NCBI GenBank assembly: GCA_905221605.1
Contig: CAJNDS010002388.1
Coordinates: 60,001-124,000, forward strand
DNA from: Symbiodinium natans
Taxonomy: Eukaryota > Sar > Dinophyceae > Suessiales > Symbiodiniaceae
Direction: 5' to 3'
DNA length: 64,000 bases
The notes beneath the pieces were generated by a model that was not told where the DNA came from, searched no databases, and saw nothing but the letters and a program-made list of their open reading frames with translations. Below, piece by piece: positions 57,201 to 62,835 of this stretch. The translations under genes and the position numbers were made by a program. Position 1 is the stretch's first letter, and each line of letters begins with the position of its first letter.

Positions 57201-57613
57201 ACACGGCTAGCGCGATACCTTTTCGGTCGCCGTTTGAGCCGAGACACGAGTGGACGAAGATCATCGAGCCCAAGAAGGAACCGCCTAATTTCGTGGGGAA
57301 GGCCGAGGCGAAGGAAGATAGTCCAGATGAGATCAGGATCCTTCGATATGATGTTACCGATTTCATGAAGCAGTGTGTGGATAGATATCAAGAGTTGTGC
57401 TCGACGGCATATCCTAAGCCACTGGATAAAGCTAAGACCCCATATCTCGACGAGAGCCGCCCAGAGTTCGACGAGAACCCAGTAGACGACAAGGTGAACG
57501 AAATTATGGGAATAGCCAAGTACGGGCTGCCGGATGAGGGGCCGGGAGTGTTGAAAGAGCACGCCCCTGCGGTACTCATGAAGATCTTGTATGGGGCCAG
57601 AGTCGGAAGGTAG
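48263..57613 (+). CDS. Retroelement Pol polyprotein (protease, methyltransferase-like, integrase, 2OG-oxygenase-like, RT), 3116 aa
   Basis: Residues are numbered from ATG 48263; the frame is open from 48194. Protease: DSGC at 164. Methyltransferase-like region about 536-740: CCGKSRGKFDD, GPPC at 595-598, EQP at 669-671. CxxC pairs at 815/818 and 826/829. Integrase: H968, H972, C979, C982, then D1013, D1074, E1105. Its C-terminal part (FGALVNYLP at 1167, PGLFLGY near 1498) is split by a 2OG-Fe(II)-oxygenase-like domain (H1336, D1338, H1407, R1418). An uncharacterised block lies near residues 1990-2180 (IAIDASSDGM, then SDGCMLGMHDG). A CxxC...CxxC ribbon is at 2610-2637. Reverse transcriptase runs from about 2717: motif A DGESAYTQA (D2853) and YVDD at 2940-2943. 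TAG 57611-57613 interrupts the frame after ARVGR, where RT normally continues into the connection and RNase H. Acidic, GATAG-rich coding sequence. Confidence 0.9.
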   Translation: MPVVRQRDDGAESTHRGILVTTTGRERVKKSNRRVKGLGSDETGIAGLDICYWIGHPADKMIRKCKNVHRKGYEHDVKRHPVVEEAKARLRGISLAEEVVLDLLAGEQGEEGKTASRLAERIVEECRRIGIVDERFRVDSRDEGQPAVSAQQCLPPVMRRWMIDSGCAMDLIAEADLTQDEKELAIEAKKVRFNTANGNTTSKQEICMDIQGMPETMRIRMLESTPAVLSMGRRCMKMGYSFHWLAGANPVFVKPDSSLIVLKVIGDIPYMVDRTSTVVCEHERGDYHIYPAMPAPLAIELPVRGNSSPRRTEDRQDGFSPKSMDSDTDRDNEEETLRKNGNDEERLLDKWMLTGNKAVCFHNKPRTRTCDPWAETMKFPEIHALVPRFAEKCRSKRVYEGGKTVAEWIDWVDERHVGGYRDAEKSAWTGKTTFKIEGLTFEGTDAGGTVPGDSAKVRKHILDRIATDETTGLNDLLMMLDKTIGTSGEAETLVRIAKYLWPCAPQEILDDGMAQKPLGDTRPEILKIKHAIEGSKRVIVHICCGKSRGKFDDIATELGMSVIDIDMEENVLRSDTWWWLVKLATTDLVFCWLAGPPCRTRSVMRYKRPGPIPLRSRNGPERWGYSIISWAQKQECRDDDIIILRICMLILIGKARRKSSRTSAMCLIEQPQDPETYWDETPDGGYASLWATEEWDRTSAILGTKLFSFDQGPMGHPRRKPTTIATDAELIGWAVNLRGPGTGATNDGDDRSKGEMSESQNWSEWAPGLVRAIKETMRKHHRISSVVEKGIDERNRETTTEQDDGDGRLRTTFYCAACKADSSGVCGFCERALSPEQIEAGQSARNMTDAEFQLIHGMKKSPDDDLRIAEQVVAVPGEEESAENGGELDDDIDLPGIADEEQARRGVGEPQKDDSAGDMGEVEQAKAEDGPADQVRVADRIGEGIGSSKTVSIRRARYSPEYAKSTEHLLTHLPKNMHCVACRQGKAINVPFNRGEGITDKGAEKFGERVTADTIVLRSNKDKGIRGENNAIVMFDFKTQWIHCTPVKSRGTDEFVRAINEFRGPDMVVHLYADGAGEFSKACDVIGTCRATSTPGLPRTNSIAELKVKEVIYGGRVLLRQAGLEPKWWPYAVQTFCFHRNVQQVDGVSPYGKRHGNEQDKVKLIPFGALVNYLPIAEKPRKAGKEDAALLERGDPENDALEILGADEDVSSMALPSETKETKEQRSQREEELREIDRRALDMVMTQDFDVQNAKDIILKFTSIEKGIAKNSRSMATGRGFIDLGLYAYGGKIGVTNSAKEYPGIAMVCCELIAKCFPEATFTTVIVSVGTRMGPHKDKFNESQTYNFVVPVSERAGEAMIWTEEEQCASEGGKAAGIEKEVLPGKWIWGRTRKVNSGLKFNPRVWHATEDALAPEDRVIAVGYTLAAGKKASVDDKWKLMRLGFRLDEHFATLADGLCQAACADDGGDGEEYVDHDAEEEQAYAMASKAKFDTPTSPGLFLGYALQPGGVPSGDYIVVELAHLYHGWTVPSIHRVKRIVLDEEMPNYFPMQAVADRKSRIMTATRADALARLELEREGQQGEETEEIFAEERRVRADVMRQIKCDDQHLQNGDFWEHDEIDHSWTLHHILPRKELCTPGEEVKGTGGPGDRELGPRRRTWIVYADGTSEVLDEDRMKGKKKITKKWTGCTTFWEKGEPEGEIDDEAKERARGEKATGIRGVGLDYEQDMPRIERPYARSHKPNSISSAEWNRMSPGQRLRYIEGDKERIIRGERPPSAVRGQEEIGPRPAEIGVREWMEKITDHGQEFSPPEYRWDPPPGMPEGGRVWAVRNNRATSYRFYGGRDKRRLELWWRVTRSANTGEVLESIEYDSCIQAEMMRNRGRYRFVVPRDIITEFWYIPDGGEDRRIRDRGESAEPAAPASRMGDTEEVTKTINQLCSTAGIARTPSDNIVGEMMRELGEQPKVQIMGVGLEEIGGNGGENVSWISGEGCVIGEGVTDVVIAIDASSDGMRTEVDRKASGWRREEGLDSTREARERVFGNVEKVITDANSRGIVATIIWIGGKSRMADETIVRMALAWDMWIVRSDGCMLGMHDGVDASCYIGVVTPCMMNAIAADMLACDHMPRDHDLMSRIVRTSDAKIDVRREQEGKAIREMIKVLKDVIDICGEEEGDSVSMACEEHGGDYLGYSSGMVTLDVDSLAQLEKGTIRGDETGGSLEKLLKIAKRRMNGGNSYWVIDMEGDDEHEEYATDREDQTLIRNYAAAAAEDGAPYISREEIRWKRCIVMNNPGREALREIFGPRAKHTQDLRVILVDGDDIGKVMMTKQNSRRIRHSTGGAAVAYPGEELEVGDLNGDGWMIVLTGERENHDADRRHDQDREENPGFDDQSDVFDSEGWTLSDLEEEREPVDEAFFRAGHAETINLETMEKGECNIVMWEAERNALVLELKDDIHVPLIGYTWVRTGIAYPEDPGTSVRVSALGQLVAETMCDVIGYEVSPEREILVAIQNRNSFPITFGGGGGPIMRMEFAKGVCLRPRMRGCMMPENVKEVRHRRAHRESKKAIWAREARARERDRGSVDHGLRARRSRDEDRRRIGIKHVSNRTYKCRECRRLLEGKAKVPSLILTSMTLCFACFMNKHTTPVDNLIRQGYQTEDEEYGDGIVAVPAIQVDADQEDSWEEVAENEVCDSIDETVGECEPLMATIIEDEEEDIEEVFGLVARPVTKAERAINPKARAALDKEWKKLMDQVVWIMEEVRSWKDVQREAMDRGEIAHVGRIFDICVEKNWELAEDDPLRKYKGRVVFEGCHVKDQEGKWAIFQEITSCPATLEAGKMADAYGMLPGHDIEMSDGESAYTQALLGGPKTWIRIPRDRWPDEWEGIDDPVVPLRLALYGHPDAGGFWEKHCEKAVTEVGFEFLSDWPSVFFHKELKLMLVIYVDDFKLAGPKENLAIGWEKLAKRIKLEEPRSMGRYLGCLHTASAIPFRSPFEPRHEWTKIIEPKKEPPNFVGKAEAKEDSPDEIRILRYDVTDFMKQCVDRYQELCSTAYPKPLDKAKTPYLDESRPEFDENPVDDKVNEIMGIAKYGLPDEGPGVLKEHAPAVLMKILYGARVGR
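49860..50480 (+). other. Methyltransferase-like domain inside Pol
   Basis: A Rossmann-like start (VIHICCGKSRG, then a hydrophobic strand ending in IDIDME) is followed by AGPPCRTRS and IEQP, the order of the motif I, PCQ and ENV elements in cytosine-C5 methyltransferases. ENV is replaced by EQP. The tail FDQGPMGHPRRKPTT is characteristic of this block. Enzymatic activity is not shown by sequence alone. Confidence 0.55.
51155..51800 (+). other. Integrase zinc-binding and catalytic core
   Basis: A compact HLLTH-x6-C-x2-C motif (51164-51208) precedes the DDE core: D in TADT (51299), D in YADGAGEF (51482) and E in NSIAELKV (51575). The D-E spacing of 30 residues between them is a little shorter than the classical 35. 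KWWPYAVQTFCFHRN follows, as in other copia integrases. Confidence 0.88.
52010..52560 (+). other. 2OG-Fe(II) oxygenase-like domain embedded in the integrase C-terminal region
   Basis: GPHKDKF supplies an H-x-D pair (52268 and 52274), WHATED the distal His (52481), and DRVIAVGY an Arg 11 residues later (52514). Conserved-looking strands lie around VIVSVGTRM, YNFVVPVSE and the segment ending FNPRVW. This spacing is typical of 2OG-Fe(II) dioxygenases of the AlkB/TET-JBP type. The exact subfamily cannot be assigned by eye. Confidence 0.7.
56410..57613 (+). other. Reverse transcriptase domain
   Basis: It begins with the copia-type entry segment (KAALD-like ARAALDKEWKKLMDQ), then FEGCHVKDQEG, motif A DGESAYTQALL, PLRLALYGHPDAGGFW, and YVDDFKLAG at about 57080-57106. 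The active-site aspartates appear intact. The domain is cut by TAG at 57611. Confidence 0.92.
57611..57613 (+). other. In-frame TAG between RT and RNase H
   Basis: The same frame continues as DLLRPVQVLASRL and reaches the next ATG at 57683 without further stops. The residues around the stop (ARVGR, then DLLRPV) are the normal conserved RT-RNase H connection, so this is an interruption within one polyprotein. Confidence 0.9.
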
Positions 57614-57682
57614 GACCTACTGCGACCAGTACAGGTTCTGGCGTCGAGGCTGACGACCTGGACACATCTCTGTGACAAGAGA

Positions 57683-58627
57683 ATGCATAGACTGATCTCA
57701 TACATCAACGAGACGACCACAACGAGCCTCTACGGATGGGTCGGGGATAGGATAGGAGACATCCGTCTTGTACTATACTGCGACGCCGATCTTGCCAGCG
57801 ACAAGAACGACCATAGATCTACGTCGGGGGTATATCTTTGTCTTCAAGGACCGCACACTTTCGTTCCTATAGCTGCTTACTGTAAGAAGCAAACGTCGTG
57901 CTCCAAAAGTACCCCTGAAGCTGAGATAGTAGCCCTGCACGATGGCATCACGAAACAGGGAATACCGGGGTTGGCACTATGGGAGATGATGAAGGAGAGT
58001 ATAGAACCCTTGATAGTGGCAGAAGACAATGAGGCGGCTGTTAGAGTGATTGTCTCGGGCAAGAATCCGAACATGAGGTACCTGTCTAGAACACAACGAA
58101 TAGACATAGCTAGGCTGAACCAGTTCTACGAGGCAGTCATGTTCACGTTTGTCAATTGTCCTACTGAGTATCAGGCTGCCAACATGATGACCAAGGCCAT
58201 CAATGAAGCACGAGAGTGGTTAAGGGATATGTACACTACCGCACATTTCGGTGAAGAGGAGTTCGGGAACGCAACGGGAACCATCTTAGCTATGCCCGCG
58301 TGCCGGGGGGTATCCCAAAATCAGCTCGAGTATGACATCAGGGATAACGTCGGGATAGCAAAGTCCATAGTGGGAAGATGGATAATTTGGGAAATGGTGT
58401 GGGATATCAAACACTCGCCAATTCTGGAGGTCGATGAGGCGATCGTCGGTGAGTGCGACGGGATAGTTGTGATAGCACCGAAGCGAGTTGACTCGCCTTC
58501 TCGACTAGCCCGCGGAGCAGAGCTTAAGCTGGGAAGAAAGGACCAAAGAGCGGCTGATAGCCTAGCTTTACTAGTCGATAGAGTGATCGCTGCGGGCATC
58601 GGGATTGTTCTGATCAATGGAAAGTGA
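57683..58627 (+). CDS. Retroelement RNase H portion of Pol (314 aa from ATG)
   Basis: Ribonuclease H removes RNA from the cDNA hybrid. Key residues are Asp in LYCDADLAS, Glu in TPEAEIVAL and Asp in AEDNEAAV, followed by RTQRIDIARLNQFYEA and AANMMTKAI, the copia RNase H pattern. It is in the same frame as the upstream Pol ORF, which is open from 57614, and is split off by one TAG. A tail of about 120 residues follows TKAI without a recognised domain. Its stop TGA (58625-58627) lies inside the start of the next ORF. It could be made by readthrough, or this copy may be defective. Confidence 0.88.
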   Translation: MHRLISYINETTTTSLYGWVGDRIGDIRLVLYCDADLASDKNDHRSTSGVYLCLQGPHTFVPIAAYCKKQTSCSKSTPEAEIVALHDGITKQGIPGLALWEMMKESIEPLIVAEDNEAAVRVIVSGKNPNMRYLSRTQRIDIARLNQFYEAVMFTFVNCPTEYQAANMMTKAINEAREWLRDMYTTAHFGEEEFGNATGTILAMPACRGVSQNQLEYDIRDNVGIAKSIVGRWIIWEMVWDIKHSPILEVDEAIVGECDGIVVIAPKRVDSPSRLARGAELKLGRKDQRAADSLALLVDRVIAAGIGIVLINGK

Positions 58628-58841
58628 TGCCGCCATATCCGAGGGAATAGCGAGAATTCTTGCTGCACGTGGAAAACTGGCTCGAATGCGGGGAAAGACG
58701 CAGATAGGAGAGCTTCATGACAAAGGAGAGGACGTACAATGCACCATATACATTAATGAAGAATCAAAGGCTCGGATAGAAAGTAGCGATATGGTGAATA
58801 TTGAAGCACTTTGTAATGCTCTTCAACGACGTCTTGACTAG
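58617..58841 (+). CDS. Small ORF overlapping the RNase H stop (74 aa)
   Basis: ATG 58617 lies within the last codons of RNase H, overlapping by 11 bases, in the +1 frame. The product starts MESDAAISEGIARILAARGK and ends with an acidic, helical-looking stretch. I recognise no family. It carries the element's GATAG words (for example near 58703). Its placement suggests coupled translation or a former frameshift product; it could also be chance. Confidence 0.4.
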   Translation: MESDAAISEGIARILAARGKLARMRGKTQIGELHDKGEDVQCTIYINEESKARIESSDMVNIEALCNALQRRLD

Positions 58842-58919
58842 AGCGACTTTTGTGTGACCTTGAGTTGCATGCAGGTGTAAGGAAGAAGAGGGCTCTAGCG
58901 ACCTGCATAGCGTGGAGCC

Positions 58920-60938
58920 ATGGGAGAGATGTTCGGATCGGTGTCGCTGAGTGAGCGGGATAGAGATATCGGAAGCAGTGAAGATCCTGGGACAGCTTCG
59001 TCTTCGAGGACAATAGGGATACGATGGCAACGCCCGGAGCATCAGGCCAGGGATGCAGGAGAGAGGGAACGATGTGATCGAGCACAGGCCATGATAGACT
59101 TCCTGGAGAAAGTGTTTTCCGACGCGGATAGATATCTCAAGGCCGAGACGGAGGATGGAGTGCCAGGGGTGACGACGTACTCATATCTGCCAGCTGGAAC
59201 CAAGGAGCGAGAACAGGCTAGAATACACTGGATGTTGGAGGGAAATCTAGAGGTGCAGGAGGTATGGGCTAGACGGGCTATCCCCAGCCAATTCAAGGAC
59301 GATGCAGACTTCAAGAAATGGATGAGCAGTGGGATAGCTGGTGTGCGAGCGGAAGAGGCCCAGGCCAAGACGGCGAAGAAAGGAGGTAAGCGATCAGCCG
59401 TGGGATACGATGTGGATAGAATGCGAGTGCACAAGATTATGTATCTCTGGGAGGTACTACGGTGTACAAGGCGGAATCCTGAAGCATGGATAAGGGAGAA
59501 GATCCCTCTGATAGCTGCGACTGTGACGGATGCCACGGACTACCTGGAGAGGGTGATAGCGAACTGGGATAGGCCAAGGTCGCATGGAGGGGCGACGAAG
59601 CCGCCACCCCAGGCGAGTCCTGATGCCGGGAACCTGTCGAAGGAGAAGCTGAACGACTTGATAGGGGTGCGATTGGCCAGAGGGATGGACGTGCCGGGAT
59701 GTGCCATGCCCACAGCGGGCACGGGAGGAGACGTTGATACGCCATGGGCCCCTAAATTCATCGGCGCGACTGATGAAACAGAGAAGTCCTTCCAGAAGGG
59801 GAGATCATATGAGAGGATGATAGCTGGTGTGGCACCGATAGCCATCTCTGTGGGAGGGGTGTATGACGTCACGAACGGAAACAAGGACCCGTTCAGGGCC
59901 AGCTGGGGAGGGAGCAGCAGAAAGAACCTAGATTGGGCGGAGATCCACATGGACGACACAGAGAAGAGCCCGTTCGATGATGCGATCAAAGGCATGATAA
60001 CATGGTTGGCCGTGCGACCATTGAAGTATGCAATTCCTCCGTCTCAGGTTGCGGAGCGGATAGCGGTCAGCCATAAGTCGAGCGAGGAGAAGCTGAAGAT
60101 ATGGACGGAGGCGCAGCCCAAGATCAAGGTGATAGGCATGGCAGACGAGATTATGGGGGCCTACGAAAGCCAATACTTGAAGAGAGGAAGAGACGTGATG
60201 GAGGAATTCCGGAGAAGCGAGGGGGGAGAAAAAGGATACGGAGTTATGGCGAATGCAGCAAATGGACAGATGAAGGAGTATCTGGATACACTGTCATGGC
60301 AGATAGGGGGACCGACGTCAGTTCTACACCTGTTGCACTGGTCCCTGGCCGAAGAAGTGATCACATTTCCGGAGGTCCAGGCAGACGGGGGGATTAAGGA
60401 TGTGAAAGAACATTTCACGGATTCGCGATGTATGTGGGTACCCACGAAGGCCGAGTACGCCGGAGCAGAGAAGCTGAATCAGGAGATGTCGGTCGGGAAT
60501 GAGGAGTTCAATGTGCCCGGGTGGATTTTCCACGGAACGTCTCTAGAGGCGTTGTGGTCGATGATAGCATCTGGTGGGATAGATCGAAGCCATCCGCTGG
60601 TCACGTGGACGACCGGCGCTCCCAGTGTGAACGACTCTGCGGGATGCTGGTTTGGACGAAGCATCTGTGGTACAGCATCATACTCTACATGGCATTCGTT
60701 AGGGAATGGATGGATAGTAAGAGTACTGGCCGGCTTCAGAAGGATAGGCAAGAATGTCAAAATGGATGTGGGGACAAGGAGATCGTCGGTGCCTGACGGG
60801 CAGATCCGAATGGATGTGGATAGAGTGGAGATAGACGGGGTACTGTTCTGCTTTATGAGGGCCACGAAGATCATCGGGCATGCACTCATAAGTAGATTTC
60901 GTTGCATCTGGCTCGGATTTCGTGGCATCTGGCTCTGA
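58920..60938 (+). CDS. Third ORF of the retroelement, 672 aa, with C-terminal ADP-ribosyltransferase-like domain
   Basis: ATG 58920 sits in a good eukaryotic start context (GAGCCATGG). The N-terminal 60 residues are polar. Residues about 60-520 are largely helical with no domain that I recognise. Residues about 535-655 resemble the ART/PARP fold: FHGTS with H538, LWSMIASGGI, GCWFG at 575-579, TASYSTW with Y588, then GWIVRVLAG. This gives the H and Y positions of an H-Y-x triad; the third position is uncertain. It occupies the place of env in retrovirus-like elements but has no signal peptide or membrane helix. The last 19 residues come from a duplicated 20-base unit (TTTCGTKGCATCTGGCTCKG) and may be fortuitous. 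Possible roles are RNA/NAD-linked modification or counter-defence; these are speculation. Confidence 0.75.
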   Translation: MGEMFGSVSLSERDRDIGSSEDPGTASSSRTIGIRWQRPEHQARDAGERERCDRAQAMIDFLEKVFSDADRYLKAETEDGVPGVTTYSYLPAGTKEREQARIHWMLEGNLEVQEVWARRAIPSQFKDDADFKKWMSSGIAGVRAEEAQAKTAKKGGKRSAVGYDVDRMRVHKIMYLWEVLRCTRRNPEAWIREKIPLIAATVTDATDYLERVIANWDRPRSHGGATKPPPQASPDAGNLSKEKLNDLIGVRLARGMDVPGCAMPTAGTGGDVDTPWAPKFIGATDETEKSFQKGRSYERMIAGVAPIAISVGGVYDVTNGNKDPFRASWGGSSRKNLDWAEIHMDDTEKSPFDDAIKGMITWLAVRPLKYAIPPSQVAERIAVSHKSSEEKLKIWTEAQPKIKVIGMADEIMGAYESQYLKRGRDVMEEFRRSEGGEKGYGVMANAANGQMKEYLDTLSWQIGGPTSVLHLLHWSLAEEVITFPEVQADGGIKDVKEHFTDSRCMWVPTKAEYAGAEKLNQEMSVGNEEFNVPGWIFHGTSLEALWSMIASGGIDRSHPLVTWTTGAPSVNDSAGCWFGRSICGTASYSTWHSLGNGWIVRVLAGFRRIGKNVKMDVGTRRSSVPDGQIRMDVDRVEIDGVLFCFMRATKIIGHALISRFRCIWLGFRGIWL

Positions 60939-60960
60939 AAAAAATAGATTGTTACTACTA

Positions 60961-62055
60961 TATTTTCTCACTCATGTGCAGCATCTTCGACCAAAATGGT
61001 GTTTTGTAAAACATGGGTATTTTGCAAAACTGGGGCCATTATAAGTGATAAGAGACCACATACTTCACCCACAAATCGAGTTGATTTTTTTGTGTAGTTC
61101 CAGTAGTTCTATTTATGCTTCCTTGTATAACATGTCTATATATATATATTTTTTTTTTTATACATGGAGAGATGTTCTCACTGTTCCTGCCCACGCCTCC
61201 TGACTTCAAACATTTCCCAGGGGCCTGCAGGCACACAGACAGGAGGCAGAGGAGCATACCAGTTGGAGGCAAAGGGGTGTAAGGCGCGCTGGCGTGGCGC
61301 CCAGGGTTCCTCCAAAGAGTGCTGCGACGGCGCCAAGCCCTGAAACAAGAAACTAAACCCTGAGCCCTGAAGCCTTAGTCCGCTAGACTACCCGGCAACA
61401 TCAAACCCTCAAAAACCTGATGCCTTTAAGCCCTGTGCACTGCGAGGGTGCCAAAACCGGGGAGTGCAACAACCTCCAAAACAGTAAACCCAATGTGCGA
61501 CACCTTTCAGCCCAGCGCACTGTGACAATGCCAACAGCAAAAGCGTGAAACCCTAAACCATCAGCCTGATGGTTCTCAGGGTGAACACTCGACCCTAAGC
61601 CCTAAAGCCTGTGTCAGTTTCCGTTGAAGACTCGCTCAGCCGAGACTCGCTCAGCCGAGCCCAGAGGTATGTTTTGGCACTAGGAGTGGCTAAGAACCGC
61701 CATGGATCCTGCTCCTCTTAAAGTGACCTGCTGCGGTTGAGTTCTTTCTAATGAGGAGCATGATCAGAAGGGTTGTCTCACGAAGCGAGAGCAGTTAACC
61801 TTCGTGATGAAGGATGATAAGTTGAAAGTGGACCTGACTTTGGTTCTTCTGATTGGCATTTATTGTTGTTTGCATATTGTGTGTATGTGTTTATGCAGGT
61901 CCCCTTTTCGGAAACGTGAGGCAATTAATCATTGCCTAAGTTTTGAGGTGCTTTCTCAAGGTAGCAACACGTGTACAACACATGCTTGTCATACCCCACC
62001 GGATCTCTGAGATGTGGTTCATCCAGCTATGCGCGCGGGAAAAAATTGTTCGCAA
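60961..62055. other. Right flank of the element, no gene supported
   Basis: An AT-rich piece has TTTTGTAAAACATGGGTATT and TTTGCAAAACTGGGG near-repeats (61012-61037), a (TA)n-T tract near 61140, a tandem GACTCGCTCAGCCGA near 61630, and early diverged copies of the satellite found downstream (61430, 61510). A 68-codon ORF at 61804 is hydrophobic but lacks supporting signals. Confidence 0.6.
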
Positions 62056-62835
62056 CACCTTCAAGTCCAGTGCACTGTGAGGGTGCCAATGCTTGAATTT
62101 AAATACCCAGCGCACTGTGAGGGTGCCAAAGCTTGAGTACTAAACCCTGAACCCCAAACCCAATCCGCCATACCCTTAAGCCCAGTGCACTGCGACGGTT
62201 CCAAACCTTGAATTCAAACACTAAACCCCGAAACCTAAATCCAACCCGCTACTCCTTAAGCCCCGTGCACTGTGAGGGTGCCAAAGCTTGAACACTAAAC
62301 CTTGAACCCTAAACCCAAGCCGCCATACCCTTCAGCCCAGTGCACTGTGAGGGTGCCAAACCTTGAATTTAAACACTAAACCCTGAACCTTAAACCCAAC
62401 CCGCTACACCTTAAGTCCCGTGCAATGTGAGGGTGCCAAAGCTTGAATACTAAACCCTGAACCGTAAACCCAATCCACTATACCCTTCAGCCCAGTGCAC
62501 TGCGAGGGTGCCAAACCTTGAATGTAGAAACTAATCCCTGAACGCTAAACCCAACCCGCTACACCTTAAGCCCAGTGCACTGCGAGGGTGCCAAAGCTTG
62601 AATACTAAACCCTGAACCCTAAACCCAATCCACTACACCCTTCAGCCCAGTGCACTGCGAGGGTGCCACACCTTGAATGTAGAAACTAATCTCTGAACGC
62701 TGAAGCCAACCCGCTACACCTTAAGCCCAGTGCACTGTGAGGGTGCCGAAGCTTGAATACTAAACCCTCAATATCTATTTTCCCCTTCAGCCCAGTGCAC
62801 TGTGAGGGTGCCATTCCTGGAATTTATTTAACCCT
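62056..62835. repeat. Satellite of about 78 bp with an alternating dimer
   Basis: The word CCCAGTGCACTGTGAGGGTG (with CG/TG variants) recurs at about 62066, 62106, 62181, 62261, 62336, 62415, 62490, 62570, 62650, 62728 and 62788, mostly 75-80 bases apart. Units alternate between CCAAAGCTTGAATACTAAAC and CCAAACCTTGAAT versions, so the true period is a dimer of about 155 bp. CCCTAAACCCAA words are embedded in each unit. Confidence 0.85.

Larger units (their letters stand above)
42354..60960 (+). mobile_element. Giant Ty1/copia-type retrotransposon with accessory enzyme domains
   Basis: Domain order is Gag, aspartic protease, methyltransferase-like, integrase, reverse transcriptase and RNase H. 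Integrase before RT places it with copia/Pseudoviridae-type elements. It is several times longer than typical copia elements (about 5 kb). Limits are set by the GATAG-rich sequence (first dense hit at 42354, last near 60838) and by the absence of telomere-like islands. I compared the leader (42354-43088) with the 3' end (60939-61300) and found no direct LTR pair, no clear tRNA primer-binding site and only a weak A/G-rich tract. The copy is probably recent, because about 5.1, 9.4 and 2.0 kb of frame are intact with one in-frame TAG. Direction is plus throughout. Confidence 0.92.

Noticed and set aside
43354-57720. Many minus-strand frames of 60-280 aa opposite Gag and Pol (for example 44714-45556)
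   Set aside because: They are shadows of long plus-strand coding frames with a strong codon and word bias; none shows a domain.
58920-60938. Envelope gene of a retrovirus-like element
   Set aside because: The position fits, but there is no signal peptide, membrane helix or cleavage site, and the C-terminus is ART-like.
61804-62010. 68-codon hydrophobic ORF right of the element
   Set aside because: No splice signals, repeats nearby, and no recognisable family; chance is the simplest explanation.
62056-62835. CRISPR array
   Set aside because: The repeats are about 78 bp with no unique spacers, in a eukaryotic context; it is a satellite.
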